From: Rubrobacteraceae bacterium
Lineage (GTDB): Bacteria > Actinomycetota > Rubrobacteria > Rubrobacterales > Rubrobacteraceae
Length of the DNA: 56,451 nucleotides
Assembly: GCA_023511405.1 (NCBI GenBank)
Contig: JAIMBO010000006.1
Location: forward strand, 1 to 56,451
Direction of reading: 5' to 3'
The stretch's first letter is position 1; each line of letters begins with the position of its first letter. The notes below the pieces were generated by a model. The model worked only from the letters and a program-made list of their open reading frames with translations. It had not been told where the DNA came from and made no database searches. Below, one piece after another: positions 1 through 8,374 of the stretch. The position numbers and the translations under genes were made by a program.

Positions 1-939
1 GGCCGGGGATATCCCGAGCTGGCCGAGCGGATCGCCGAGCGTCTCGACGTACCCCTGGGCGAGGTCGAGCTGGAGACCTTCCCCAACGGGGAGGTCTACG
101 CCCGCTACCTGGAGTCCGTCCGGGGGGCGGACGTCTTCATCATCCAGTCGCTCGGGGAACCGGTCAACGAGAACCTGATGGAGCTTCTGGTGATGATCGA
201 CGCGGCGCGCCGGGCCTCGGCGAAGCGGATCACGGCCGTCATCCCCTGGTACGCCTACTCCCGCCAGGACCGCAAGACCAAACCGCGCGAGCCGATCTCC
301 GCGCGGCTGGTGGCGAACCTGATCGCGGCGGCCGGTGCCGAGCGGGTGATGACGATGGACCTGCACGTCGGGCAGATCGAGGGGTTCTTCTCCTTCCCGG
401 TCGACCACCTGACCGCGATGCACACCTTCGTCGACTACTTCGTCGAGGCGGGCTTCAGGGGGGCTGATGACGCCGTGGTCGTGGCCCCGGACACGGGGGA
501 GGTGAAGATGGCCAAGGCCTTCGCCGGGCATCTGGAGCTCCCCTGGGCCATCCTGAGCAAGACCCGGCACGCCGCCCGCCAGTCGGAGGTCACCCACGTC
601 ATAGGGGAGGTGGCCGGCAAGCGGGCGATCATGATAGACGACGTGATCGGGACGGCCGGGACGCTGGTCGGGGCGGCGGAGAGGCTCGTGCAGGAGGGGG
701 CGCGGGACATCCGGGCCGCGGCCACCCACGGGGAGTTCTCGGGTTCGGCCTACGAGAAGATAGAGGCTTCTCCCATAGAGGAGGTCGTGGTGACCGATAC
801 CCTCCCTCCGAAGCGGGGGAAGACCTCGGGGAAGATAAAGCGCCTGACGATCGCCCCGATTCTGGCCAGCACGATACGCAACGTGTTCACCGACGAGTCG
901 GTGAGCGCGGTCTTCATGGGCGAGAACCAGCTCTTCTAG
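1..939 (+). CDS. prs: Ribose-phosphate pyrophosphokinase, 5' end cut by the window
   Basis: Makes PRPP from ribose 5-phosphate and ATP for purine, pyrimidine, histidine and NAD synthesis in the cytosol. The reading frame is open from base 1, so about ten N-terminal residues lie outside. Visible family motifs are FPNGE, NENLMELL, YSRQDRK, the metal-binding MDLH and the PRPP loop DDVIGTAGT. The usual loop is DDMIDTAGT, so one acidic residue is replaced by Gly here. About 312 codons are present, close to the usual 310-320. It lies 24 bases before rplY and probably shares its transcript. Confidence 0.95.
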   Translation, partial: GRGYPELAERIAERLDVPLGEVELETFPNGEVYARYLESVRGADVFIIQSLGEPVNENLMELLVMIDAARRASAKRITAVIPWYAYSRQDRKTKPREPISARLVANLIAAAGAERVMTMDLHVGQIEGFFSFPVDHLTAMHTFVDYFVEAGFRGADDAVVVAPDTGEVKMAKAFAGHLELPWAILSKTRHAARQSEVTHVIGEVAGKRAIMIDDVIGTAGTLVGAAERLVQEGARDIRAAATHGEFSGSAYEKIEASPIEEVVVTDTLPPKRGKTSGKIKRLTIAPILASTIRNVFTDESVSAVFMGENQLF

Positions 940-963
940 AGATACGAGAGGGAGGTAACTTTC

Positions 964-1641
964 ATGCCGGAGAACGTCAGCCTGCGCGCCGAGGAGCGTG
1001 AGCGGAGGGGCAAGAACGACGCCCGGCGGCTGCGGGCCGCCGGGATGCTTCCCGCCGTCCTCTACGGGAACGGCCCGGATGGAGGACGGGTCATGGCCGT
1101 ACCCGCGAAGGTGATCGACCAGACGATCCACCATCTGGGGGACAACGCCCTCTACGACATAGAGCTTCCGGGCAGCGAGAAGGCGACGGCGAGGATCGTC
1201 GACGTGCAGCGCGACCCGCTGACGGGGAGGCTGTTGCACGTGGACTTCGCCCCGGTGAACATGACCGAGCGCATCGAGGTGACGGTGCCGGTCGTCGTCT
1301 CGGGCGAGGCGCCGGGGGCCAAGGAGGGCGGCGTGCTGCAGCAGGTCCTCTACGAGGTGCAGGTGGAGTCGCTCCCGGGCAACATCCCGCAGGAGCTCGA
1401 GATCGACGTCTCGAACCTCGGCATGGGCGAGAACCTGACGCTCGGCGAGATCGAGCTGCCCGAGGGGGTGACGCTGGTCTCCGACCCGGAGGAGGTCGTG
1501 GTGACCGTGACCACGCCGACCGAGATCACCGAGGAGGAGGCCGCGGAGGCCGGAATCGCCGAGGAGCAACCGGAGGAGGCCGCGGAGGCCACCCCGCCCG
1601 AGGCGCCTTCCGGCGAGGACCGGGAAGAGTCCGAGGAGTAG
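964..1641 (+). CDS. rplY: 50S ribosomal protein L25 / Ctc
   Basis: Binds 5S rRNA in the large ribosomal subunit; the long Ctc form is also known as a general stress protein. The 225-residue protein has the N-terminal L25 beta-barrel (to about residue 95), then the TL5 C-terminal domain. It ends in a Glu/Ala/Pro-rich acidic tail of about 40 residues, which is common in actinobacterial Ctc. The ATG at 964 is preceded by a good GGGAGG ribosome site. The order prs-rplY-pth is typical of Gram-positive bacteria. Confidence 0.95.
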   Translation: MPENVSLRAEERERRGKNDARRLRAAGMLPAVLYGNGPDGGRVMAVPAKVIDQTIHHLGDNALYDIELPGSEKATARIVDVQRDPLTGRLLHVDFAPVNMTERIEVTVPVVVSGEAPGAKEGGVLQQVLYEVQVESLPGNIPQELEIDVSNLGMGENLTLGEIELPEGVTLVSDPEEVVVTVTTPTEITEEEAAEAGIAEEQPEEAAEATPPEAPSGEDREESEE

Positions 1642-1656
1642 CGCCGGGGGTCGGGG

Positions 1657-2211
1657 CTGGATACGAAGCGGTGGGTCGTCGCCGGGCTCGGCAATCCGGG
1701 ACGCTCCTACGCGAACACCCGCCACAACGCGGGTTACATGGTGGTGGACGAGCTGGCCGCCCGCCACGGCGGCGCCTGGCGCAGGCGGAAGCGGGCCGAG
1801 GAGGCGGAGATCCGCCTGGACGGCTTTTCGGTCGTGCTCGTCAAGCCGACCACGTTCATGAACGATTCGGGCCGGGCCCTCGTCGCCTATTCCGGCGACC
1901 GTCTCCTGGTCGTCCACGACGACCTGGATCTGCCCGCGGGCACGGTGAGGGTGAAGCTCGGCGGCGGCGCCGGCGGTCACAACGGGCTGCGCTCGGTGAT
2001 CGGGAACATCGGGGAGCGGTTCGCGCGTGTGAGGGTCGGGATAGGCCGTCCTCCGGATGGTGTCGAGGTGATCGACTACGTGCTCGGGCGGATGGACGGG
2101 GTGGTGAGGGAGACGATCCCGCGCGCGGCGGACGCCGCCGAGGCGGTGATCGAAGAAGGGCCCGAGGCGGCCATGAACCGCTTCAACGTACGCCGAAACC
2201 AGGAAGGGTAG
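1657..2211 (+). CDS. pth: Peptidyl-tRNA hydrolase, apparent CTG start
   Basis: Releases peptides from peptidyl-tRNA that drops off ribosomes. The N-terminus WVVAGLGNPG followed by NTRHNAG is the conserved Pth start region with the catalytic His; later motifs include KPTTFMN and HDDLDLP. The first ATG in frame (1738) lies inside this conserved block, so it cannot be the start. Between the rplY stop (same frame, 1639-1641) and the conserved block there is no ATG, GTG or TTG in frame. CTG at 1657 is the best candidate and gives 184 residues, a normal length. Confidence 0.9.
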   Translation: MDTKRWVVAGLGNPGRSYANTRHNAGYMVVDELAARHGGAWRRRKRAEEAEIRLDGFSVVLVKPTTFMNDSGRALVAYSGDRLLVVHDDLDLPAGTVRVKLGGGAGGHNGLRSVIGNIGERFARVRVGIGRPPDGVEVIDYVLGRMDGVVRETIPRAADAAEAVIEEGPEAAMNRFNVRRNQEG

Positions 2212-2377
2212 CACCGCGGGCCGAAGAGACGATATGATGGGCGGGGTTCGGAACGTGCGGGCGTCGGTGCGTGGTGCAGGTTGATGCCCCTCTGAGGGCG
2301 TGTGAGGTTGCAGGAAGAATGGAAGAGGGCGTTCATCCAGCGCTCACCGGGGGCACCGCTGGAGAGGAGGTGCCGTC
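2212..2377 (+). other. Intergenic region before ppk with a weak promoter candidate
   Basis: This gap holds a TATGAT hexamer at 2233-2238 that could serve as a -10 box, but I see no convincing -35 box 16-18 bases upstream. If used it would give a leader of about 140 bases. A small inverted repeat (CCCCTC and GAGGG) lies near 2285-2298. The GGAGAGGAGG ribosome site of ppk is at 2361-2370. No other gene is seen. Confidence 0.25.
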
Positions 2378-4471
2378 TTGACGAACCCGGCGCGGAGGGA
2401 AGAGCAGGAGATCAACCTCTCAGACCCTTCGCTGTACATCAACCGCGAGCTCTCGTGGCTCTCCTTCAACGAGCGGGTGCTCGCTCAGGCGTGGGACGAG
2501 AGGCACCCGCTGCTGGAGCGGGTGCGTTTCGTCGCGATCTCTGCGACCAACCTGGATGAGTTCTTCATGATCCGGGTCTCGGGGCTGCAGCAGCAGGTCG
2601 CTGCGGAGCTCCCCAACCCGGTGCCGGACGGCATGCCCCCCGAGGAGCAACTCGCGCGCATCCACGAACATACCCGGGGCTTCCTCGCCGAACAACGCGA
2701 GGTCCTGGAGAAGGTGCTGATGCCGGCGCTGCGGCGCGAGGGAATAAACCTCGTTCCCTACGCCAGGTTGCGCAAGGCGGAGAAAGAGGAGCTCAGGGAG
2801 AAGTTCATCCGGGACATCTTCCCCGTTTTGACCCCTCTGGCCATAGACCCCGCGCATCCTTTCCCGCACATCTCCAACCTCTCGCTCAACCTCCTGGTCG
2901 TGCTCGAGGACCGGGGGCGGCGGGTGATGGCCCGGCTCAAAGTCCCGACGACGATAGACCGGTTCATAAGGCTCTCCGGCGGTGAGCCGGAGCGCGGCAA
3001 CGGCGGGAGGGCCGAGATACGCCTCGTGAGGGTCGAGGAGGTCATAGCCGCGAACCTCGAAGAGCTGTTCCCCGGCAAGAAGATCGCGGCGAGCTACGTC
3101 TTCCAGGTCACTCGAAACGCCGATTTCGTCATCGAAGAGGACGAGGCGGCCGACCTGCTGCAGGCGATAGAGGACGAGCTGGAGAGCCGCTGGTTCGGGC
3201 AGAGCGTGCGGCTCGTCGTCACCGAGGAGATGCCCCGCGAGTTGCGGGACTGGCTCGCCGCCCACCTCAACATCTCGCCGGATGCGGTCTACGCCGTCCC
3301 GGAGCCGATCGGGCTCGGGGATTTCGAGGAGCTGACCCATCTGGAGCGGTCGGATCTGCTCTACCCCCCGATCTCCCCCCGGGTGCCCGATGCCATCCGG
3401 CGTTCGCGCTCGATCACCTCGGCGATCCGTCAGGGGGACATCCTCCTCTACCATCCCTACGACTCCTTCGCGCCGGTGGTGGAGTTCGTGCGGGCCGCGG
3501 CCGGGGATCCGAACGTGCTCGCGATAAAGCAGACCCTCTACCGGGTGGGGGCGAACTCCCCGATAGTCGAGGCGCTCCTGAGCGCTCGCGACGAGCAGAC
3601 GCAGGTGGCGGTGCTGGTGGAGCTCAAGGCCCGCTTCGACGAGGAGCCGAACATCACCTGGGCCCGGCAGCTGGAGGCGCACGGGGTGCACGTGGCCTAC
3701 GGGATCGTGGGGCTCAAGACCCACGCGAAGATCTGTCTGGTCGTCAGGCGAGAGGGGCAGGGCTTGAGGCGCTACGTACACCTCGGCACCGGCAACTACA
3801 ACCCCTCGACGGCCAGGGTCTACACCGACTTCTCCTACTTCACCGACGATCCCGGGCTCTGCGAGGATGCCTCGGATCTCTTCAACTATCTGACCGGGTA
3901 TTCGGCCCAGCGGGAGTACAAGGCCCTGCTCGTCGCCCCCCTGACGCTGCGCGAGGGCATCCTGCGCCTGGTCGAGGAACAGATAGAGCGGGCCCGGAAC
4001 GGCGAGCGCGCCCGCATCACCTGGAAGATGAACTCGCTCACCGACCCGCAGATCATCGAGGCCCTCTACCGGGCTTCTCAGGCCGGGGTGAGGGTAGATC
4101 TCATCGTGCGGGGCATCTGCTGTCTGAGGCCGGGGATGGAGGGTGTGAGCGAGAACATACGGGTGGTTTCCCTCGTCGGGCGCTTCCTCGAGCACGCGCG
4201 GGTCTTCGCCTTCGGCGAAGGAGAGGACGAGAAGATTCTCCTGGGCAGCGCGGACATGATGCAGCGCAACCTCGATCGGCGGGTCGAGCAGGTGTTTCCC
4301 CTGCGGGAAGAGCGCCACCGCCGGCGCGTCAGGCGCATCCTGGATCTTCAGCTCTCCGACACCGCCAACGCCTGGGAGATGAAGCCCGATGGCTCCTTCG
4401 AGAGGCTGCGTCCTCCCGCCGGGCAGGACCCTCTCGACAGCCAGGCCCTGCTCCTCGAAGACCCGGGCTGA
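2378..4471 (+). CDS. ppk1: Polyphosphate kinase 1
   Basis: Reversibly polymerises the gamma-phosphate of ATP into polyphosphate. The 697-residue length is typical, with N, H, C1 and C2 domains in order. The phosphorylated histidine lies in LKTHAKICLV and is followed by the conserved HLGTGNYNP motif. The start is TTG at 2378, eight bases after GGAGAGGAGG. The next two genes encode a CYTH-CHAD protein and a SixA-type phosphatase, a neighbourhood often seen with polyphosphate metabolism. Confidence 0.97.
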   Translation: MTNPARREEQEINLSDPSLYINRELSWLSFNERVLAQAWDERHPLLERVRFVAISATNLDEFFMIRVSGLQQQVAAELPNPVPDGMPPEEQLARIHEHTRGFLAEQREVLEKVLMPALRREGINLVPYARLRKAEKEELREKFIRDIFPVLTPLAIDPAHPFPHISNLSLNLLVVLEDRGRRVMARLKVPTTIDRFIRLSGGEPERGNGGRAEIRLVRVEEVIAANLEELFPGKKIAASYVFQVTRNADFVIEEDEAADLLQAIEDELESRWFGQSVRLVVTEEMPRELRDWLAAHLNISPDAVYAVPEPIGLGDFEELTHLERSDLLYPPISPRVPDAIRRSRSITSAIRQGDILLYHPYDSFAPVVEFVRAAAGDPNVLAIKQTLYRVGANSPIVEALLSARDEQTQVAVLVELKARFDEEPNITWARQLEAHGVHVAYGIVGLKTHAKICLVVRREGQGLRRYVHLGTGNYNPSTARVYTDFSYFTDDPGLCEDASDLFNYLTGYSAQREYKALLVAPLTLREGILRLVEEQIERARNGERARITWKMNSLTDPQIIEALYRASQAGVRVDLIVRGICCLRPGMEGVSENIRVVSLVGRFLEHARVFAFGEGEDEKILLGSADMMQRNLDRRVEQVFPLREERHRRRVRRILDLQLSDTANAWEMKPDGSFERLRPPAGQDPLDSQALLLEDPG

Positions 4472-4511
4472 GCGGTGCAGGCTTCGGACGTGGGAAGGGG
4501 GGTGCGTTGGG

Positions 4512-6113
4512 GTGTCTGAGACCGCTGCGCAGGATCACCGGGAGATCGAGTGGCAGTTCGACGCTGCCGACCTCGATGCCGTGGCGGGCTTTCTGGAGGG
4601 AAGCGGGCGGGATGACGGGCTCTCCGTCGAGCCGGCGGGGGATTTGCGGATCGTCGACACCTACTATGACACCTCCGACTGGCGGGTCATGCGGGCCGGG
4701 TATGCGGCCCGGGTGCGGAGGGTGGAGGGGGACGGTGCGGAGGCGACGATGAAGCTCCTCGCGCGCGGGGATCCCTCCGGCCTGAAGGTTCGGCGGGAGA
4801 TCTCCTGCCCGGTGGGAGAGGGGGAGTCGCCGCTCTCCGCCGGTGCCGTGGGGGAGCGCCTCGGGTACCTGGCCGGGAACAGGAAGCTCAAGGTGCTCTT
4901 CGAGGTGCGCACGCGCCGCAGGGTGTACGAGATATCGCTGGGGGGCCGGCGTCTGGGCGAGGTGACGCTGGACGACACGAGGGTTTGCTCTCCCGACGGT
5001 GGGAGGGAGCGCGGGATGATGCGGGTGGAGGTGGAGGTGGAGGACGCGGCTCACCCGGCTCTCGGCTCCTTCGTGGACGGGTTGCGCGAGGCCTGCGGTC
5101 TCGAACCGGCCACCCGGTCCAAGTTCGGCACCGGGCTGGAGGTCGCCGGGCTCGAACCCCCCGGCCCGCCGTCTTTCGGTCCGACCGGGTTCGGGGCGGG
5201 ATCCACCACCGGCGAGGCGGCCTTCGCCGTGCTTCGGAGGCACTTCGCGGAATTCCTCTCCCACGAGGGAGGGGTCCGGCTCGGGGAGGACCCCGAGGAG
5301 CTGCACGACATGCGGGTGGCCGGGCGGCGGGTACGGGCCGCGATCAAGCTCTTCGACCGGGCGCTGCCGGTGAAGCTCCGGTCGCTGGAGCGGGATCTCG
5401 GTTGGATCCTGGGGGTTCTCGGCGGCGTGCGCGACCTCGACGTGTTGCTGGAGAAGGTCGAAGGTGGGGAGGTCGATCCTGCGGGAGGGGGAGAAGGTAC
5501 GGGGAGAGTGGTGGAGGAGATAACGAAGCGCCGGGAGGAAGCGCGCAGGGAGCTGTTACGGGCGCTGGATTCCCGCCGTTACGCGCGCTTCGTCGGAAGC
5601 TTCTCGGAGCTTCTGCGTGCGGGGCCGACGAGTTCGGTCGCCGCGCGCCGGCCGGTCCTCGAGAGTGCCCCGCGGATCCTGGGCGGTGCGTACCGCAGGG
5701 TGCGCCGGGCGGGAGACGGGTTGACCCCGGACTCACCGGCGGAGGATTTCCACCGGCTGCGCAAGCGCGCCCGCCGGCTGCGTTACGCGCTGGAGTTCTT
5801 GGAGCCCGTCTACGGCAAGCCGGCGCGCAGGCTCGCGCGGAGGCTCAAGGGGCTGCAGGATGTCCTCGGGGAGCACCAGGACGCGTTCGCCGCTGCGGGA
5901 CACCTGCGGGGGCTGGCTTTGGAGAGCGGGAGGAGGCTGCCGGCCGAGGTGGTCTTCGTCATGGGGGCTCTTTCCGGCGGGTGGCGCGAGAAGGCGCTCG
6001 GGGTAAGGGAGGACTTCCCCGCCGCCTACGATCGCCTGCGGGGCAAGAGGTGGAGGAGGCTCGAGGCGAAGATGGAGAGGATGAATCCCGCCGGCGGGGG
6101 ACGCGAAGTTTGA
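4512..6113 (+). CDS. CYTH-CHAD domain protein
   Basis: The 533-residue protein has an N-terminal CYTH (triphosphate tunnel) domain to about residue 210 and a C-terminal CHAD helical domain from about 235. CHAD domains bind polyphosphate; conserved basic/His patches are visible as ELHDMRVAGRRVR and FHRLRKRARRLRY. The CYTH signature ExExK reads EIEWQ, so the lysine is replaced by Gln and catalysis may be lost or changed. I chose GTG at 4512, about ten bases after a G-rich ribosome site; an upstream extension would overlap ppk. It carries a rare TTA codon at 5556-5558. It probably works with Ppk1 in polyphosphate binding or turnover. Confidence 0.9.
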   Translation: MSETAAQDHREIEWQFDAADLDAVAGFLEGSGRDDGLSVEPAGDLRIVDTYYDTSDWRVMRAGYAARVRRVEGDGAEATMKLLARGDPSGLKVRREISCPVGEGESPLSAGAVGERLGYLAGNRKLKVLFEVRTRRRVYEISLGGRRLGEVTLDDTRVCSPDGGRERGMMRVEVEVEDAAHPALGSFVDGLREACGLEPATRSKFGTGLEVAGLEPPGPPSFGPTGFGAGSTTGEAAFAVLRRHFAEFLSHEGGVRLGEDPEELHDMRVAGRRVRAAIKLFDRALPVKLRSLERDLGWILGVLGGVRDLDVLLEKVEGGEVDPAGGGEGTGRVVEEITKRREEARRELLRALDSRRYARFVGSFSELLRAGPTSSVAARRPVLESAPRILGGAYRRVRRAGDGLTPDSPAEDFHRLRKRARRLRYALEFLEPVYGKPARRLARRLKGLQDVLGEHQDAFAAAGHLRGLALESGRRLPAEVVFVMGALSGGWREKALGVREDFPAAYDRLRGKRWRRLEAKMERMNPAGGGREV

Positions 6114-6616
6114 GGGTTTGCCTGGTGCGGCACGCCGTAGCCTACGATCGGGATGCCTCCCGCTGGCCGGACGATTCGAAGCGGCCTCTCGAACCAGAGG
6201 GGCGGAAGAGGTTCGAGGCGGCCGCGCGCGGGCTGTTACGCGTGATGCCGGAGGTGGATCTCGTGCTCAGCAGCCCGTTCGTGCGGGCCTGGCAGACGGC
6301 CTCGATCGTCTCCGCGTTGGGGTGGCCGGAGCAGAAGCCCTGCCCGGAGCTCGAGCCCGAACGTGACCCGGCAGAGGTGCTGGAGGTCTTGCGGGAGCTT
6401 TCCGGGGTGCAATCCGTCGCTCTCTTCGGGCACCGTCCGAACCTGCACGCCGCGGCCTGCCACATGATCTTTGGCCGTCGGGATCCCGGTCGCCTGAAGA
6501 TAAAGAAGGGAGGCGCGCTCCTGATCGAGTTCGGAGGCGAGCCAGGGGTGGGTGAGGGGGTGCTGCGATGGAGCCTCCCTCCCGGACTGCTCCGGGAGCT
6601 GAGCGAGGAGCGTTAG
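6110..6616 (+). CDS. SixA-type histidine phosphatase
   Basis: A 168-residue protein of the short histidine phosphatase family. The nucleophile motif is LVRHA near the N-terminus and the second catalytic His is in FGHRPN. SixA proteins dephosphorylate phosphohistidine domains, but the substrate here is unknown. The TTG start overlaps the stop of the CHAD gene (TTGA), which implies translational coupling. A rare TTA codon lies at 6236-6238. The stop codon overlaps that of the convergent DMT transporter. Confidence 0.85.
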   Translation: MRVCLVRHAVAYDRDASRWPDDSKRPLEPEGRKRFEAAARGLLRVMPEVDLVLSSPFVRAWQTASIVSALGWPEQKPCPELEPERDPAEVLEVLRELSGVQSVALFGHRPNLHAAACHMIFGRRDPGRLKIKKGGALLIEFGGEPGVGEGVLRWSLPPGLLRELSEER

Positions 6617-7509
6617 GTAACGCCGGGCCGCCGCCACGAGAGGGCCGCGAGCCCGCAGAAGACGAGGGCGCTGCCGAGCAGCGCGGGCGGGGTGAGGCGT
6701 TCTCCGAGCACGAAGACGCCGAGCAGACCCGCCGTCAGCGGTTCGGCGAGGGAGAGCGTCGTCGCGGTCGCGACCGGAACCAGCCTGAGCCCCCGGCCGA
6801 ACAGGAAGTATGCCGCGGCGGTGGCCACGATCCCCAGGTGCAGCGCCACCCCGAGCCCGCGGGCCGTGGCGAGCCAGCCGGCACCGGTGAGCGCCAGCAC
6901 CGGCGAGAGCAGAACGGCTCCCCCGGTGAAGAGCACGGCCATCACCGCCTCCGGCGGGATGCGCTTCAGAAGACCCTTGCTCGCGGTGGCGTAGGCCGCG
7001 TAGGAGGCACCCGCCCCTAAAGAGAGCAAGACGCCCGAGGGCGCCACGGAGATCTCGCTGCCGGAGCCGATCAGGAGCACGCACCCCGCGACCGCGAGCG
7101 CCGTGGCAAGCGCCCACCGGTACGAGAGCCTCTCACCGTGGACGAAAAATCCCATGAGCCCGCCGAAGACCGGGGAGCTTCCGATGGCGACGATCGTGCC
7201 GACCGCCACCCCGGTCCTCGACACGCCGCTGAAGAACAGCGCCTGGTATGCCGCCACCCCCGCACACCCCGTCGCCGTTGCGAAGAGGGGCCACCGGTGC
7301 CCGCGCAGCGTGCCGCGTGTCAGCGTGATCGCCAGCAACGCCAGGCCCCCTATCGTGATCCTCGCCGCCCCGATGGCCTCCGGTGTGGCCGAGGGTGGGG
7401 CGAAGGCCCCGGCCGTACCGGTCGTGCCCCAGAGCACGGCGGCGAGGAGCACCAGGTAGTGTCCGGGGACCGCCTTCCCCGGCTCCTTCATCCCCATGTT
7501 TTCGCTCAT
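6613..7509 (-). CDS. EamA/DMT-family transporter
   Basis: A ten-helix drug/metabolite transporter with two EamA repeats in 298 residues: WGTTGTAGAF starts the first repeat and SYAAYATASKGLL lies early in the second. The substrate is unknown; relatives export amino acids or metabolites. I chose ATG at 7509 because a -10-like box ends six bases upstream, and the 28 residues of the longer open frame look unlike a transporter N-terminus. It has one TTA codon (7020-7018). LysE lies upstream on the same strand. Confidence 0.85.
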   Translation of the reverse strand: MSENMGMKEPGKAVPGHYLVLLAAVLWGTTGTAGAFAPPSATPEAIGAARITIGGLALLAITLTRGTLRGHRWPLFATATGCAGVAAYQALFFSGVSRTGVAVGTIVAIGSSPVFGGLMGFFVHGERLSYRWALATALAVAGCVLLIGSGSEISVAPSGVLLSLGAGASYAAYATASKGLLKRIPPEAVMAVLFTGGAVLLSPVLALTGAGWLATARGLGVALHLGIVATAAAYFLFGRGLRLVPVATATTLSLAEPLTAGLLGVFVLGERLTPPALLGSALVFCGLAALSWRRPGVT

Positions 7510-7515
7510 GATCCC

Positions 7516-7545
7516 ATTTAACCATCCGGAAGTTGGCGTGTCCAA
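7516..7545 (-). promoter_or_regulatory. Candidate leaderless promoter of the DMT gene
   Basis: On the minus strand, TTGGAC (7545-7540) is followed after 18 bases by TTAAAT (7521-7516). The ATG at 7509 comes six bases later. That leaves no room for a Shine-Dalgarno leader, as in several other genes of this window. The match to consensus is moderate. Confidence 0.4.
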
Positions 7546-7560
7546 CGAAGGAGTTCGTTG
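7532..7560. repeat. Two overlapping inverted repeats upstream of the DMT gene
   Basis: GTTGG-N5-CCAAC (7532-7546) overlaps CAACGAA-N4-TTCGTTG (7543-7560); both are perfect. They cover the presumed -35 box of the DMT gene and the DNA just upstream. That suits a regulator operator better than a terminator, because no T-run follows on either strand. Confidence 0.45.
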
Positions 7561-7666
7561 AGATGGAACCGTGGGGCGGATCCGGCGACCCAAGATCCTC
7601 CGGACGGTGCGTTCGTCGTGCGCGGTCGGTCTTTTCTCTAAGTTCGGGGTCTCGCTCCGGATCGTC

Positions 7667-8281
7667 TCAGAGCCCGAAGAGCAGTTCGTACCCGAGGTAG
7701 AGGGCGCTCGCCCACATCACGAGCGCCGAGAGACGGCCGAGGTGGGTGCGGACCGTGTCCAGCTTGCCGAAGGCCCTGCCGGCGGCGGACAGAGAGGCGA
7801 ACCACAGCCAGGAGACCATTATGCTCGCGAGGGTGAAGGCGACCTTCGCGGCGCCATGGTAGGCCAGCGAGCCGGTGCCGATCACGCCTATCGTGTCCAG
7901 GATGGCGCCGGGGTTTAACAGCGAGACCGAGAGGGCGAAGAGGATCCGTCGCCTGAGCGTCTCCTCCGCCGCCCGCCTCCACTCTCCGTCGACCGCAGGG
8001 GTCTGGCGCCAGTTGGACCAGCCCAGGTAGATGAGGAATCCCATCCCGCCCAGGGTGAGCGCGATCTTCATCGGGGACAAGGAGAGGACCGCGACCGAGA
8101 CGCCGAGCACGGCGGCGGAGATGAGCGCGGTGTCCGAAAGAGCGGCGGTCAGGACCACGGGCAGGGCCTCTCGGAAGCGGGTTCTGCTCGCTCCTTCGGA
8201 GAAGACGAACATGTTCTGGGGCCCGAGGACGACGATCAGGCCCAGAGCCAGCACAAACCCGTGTACGAAAGGCAAAATCAA
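7667..8281 (-). CDS. LysE/ArgO-family amino-acid exporter
   Basis: A 204-residue, roughly six-helix membrane exporter. The family signature GPQNMFVFSEG lies near the N-terminus and LLNPGA in the middle, as in LysE and ArgO, which export lysine or arginine. TTG at 8281 (reading MILPFVHGF) is the only start that fits the conserved N-terminus; the long upstream open frame is antisense to mfd. A strong promoter ends eight bases before this TTG. One TTA codon lies at 7918-7916. Confidence 0.9.
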   Translation of the reverse strand: MILPFVHGFVLALGLIVVLGPQNMFVFSEGASRTRFREALPVVLTAALSDTALISAAVLGVSVAVLSLSPMKIALTLGGMGFLIYLGWSNWRQTPAVDGEWRRAAEETLRRRILFALSVSLLNPGAILDTIGVIGTGSLAYHGAAKVAFTLASIMVSWLWFASLSAAGRAFGKLDTVRTHLGRLSALVMWASALYLGYELLFGL

Positions 8282-8289
8282 GCCCCGAG

Positions 8290-8318
8290 ATGTTATCCAT
8301 CCGATCCCAACCTGGCAA
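8290..8318 (-). promoter_or_regulatory. Strong leaderless-type promoter of lysE
   Basis: On the minus strand TTGCCA (8318-8313), a 17-base spacer and TAACAT (8295-8290) make a near-consensus vegetative promoter. The lysE TTG start follows eight bases after the -10 box, so transcription should begin at or next to the start codon. Confidence 0.65.
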
Positions 8319-8340
8319 GGCGGTGGAAGCGAGCCCCGCG

Positions 8341-8368
8341 TTGGAAAGCGGGTGGGACGGGTTAAAAT
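8341..8368 (+). promoter_or_regulatory. Leaderless-type promoter of mfd
   Basis: TTGGAA (8341-8346), 16 bases, TAAAAT (8363-8368), then six bases to the GTG start of mfd. No ribosome-binding site precedes the start. It runs divergently from the lysE promoter in a 93-base intergenic space. Confidence 0.55.
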
Positions 8369-8374
8369 TACCGG

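Noticed and set aside
2420-4318. 632-codon open frame antisense to ppk
   Set aside because: It is the mirror of a highly conserved ppk gene in GC-rich DNA; the translation is low-complexity and has no domain.
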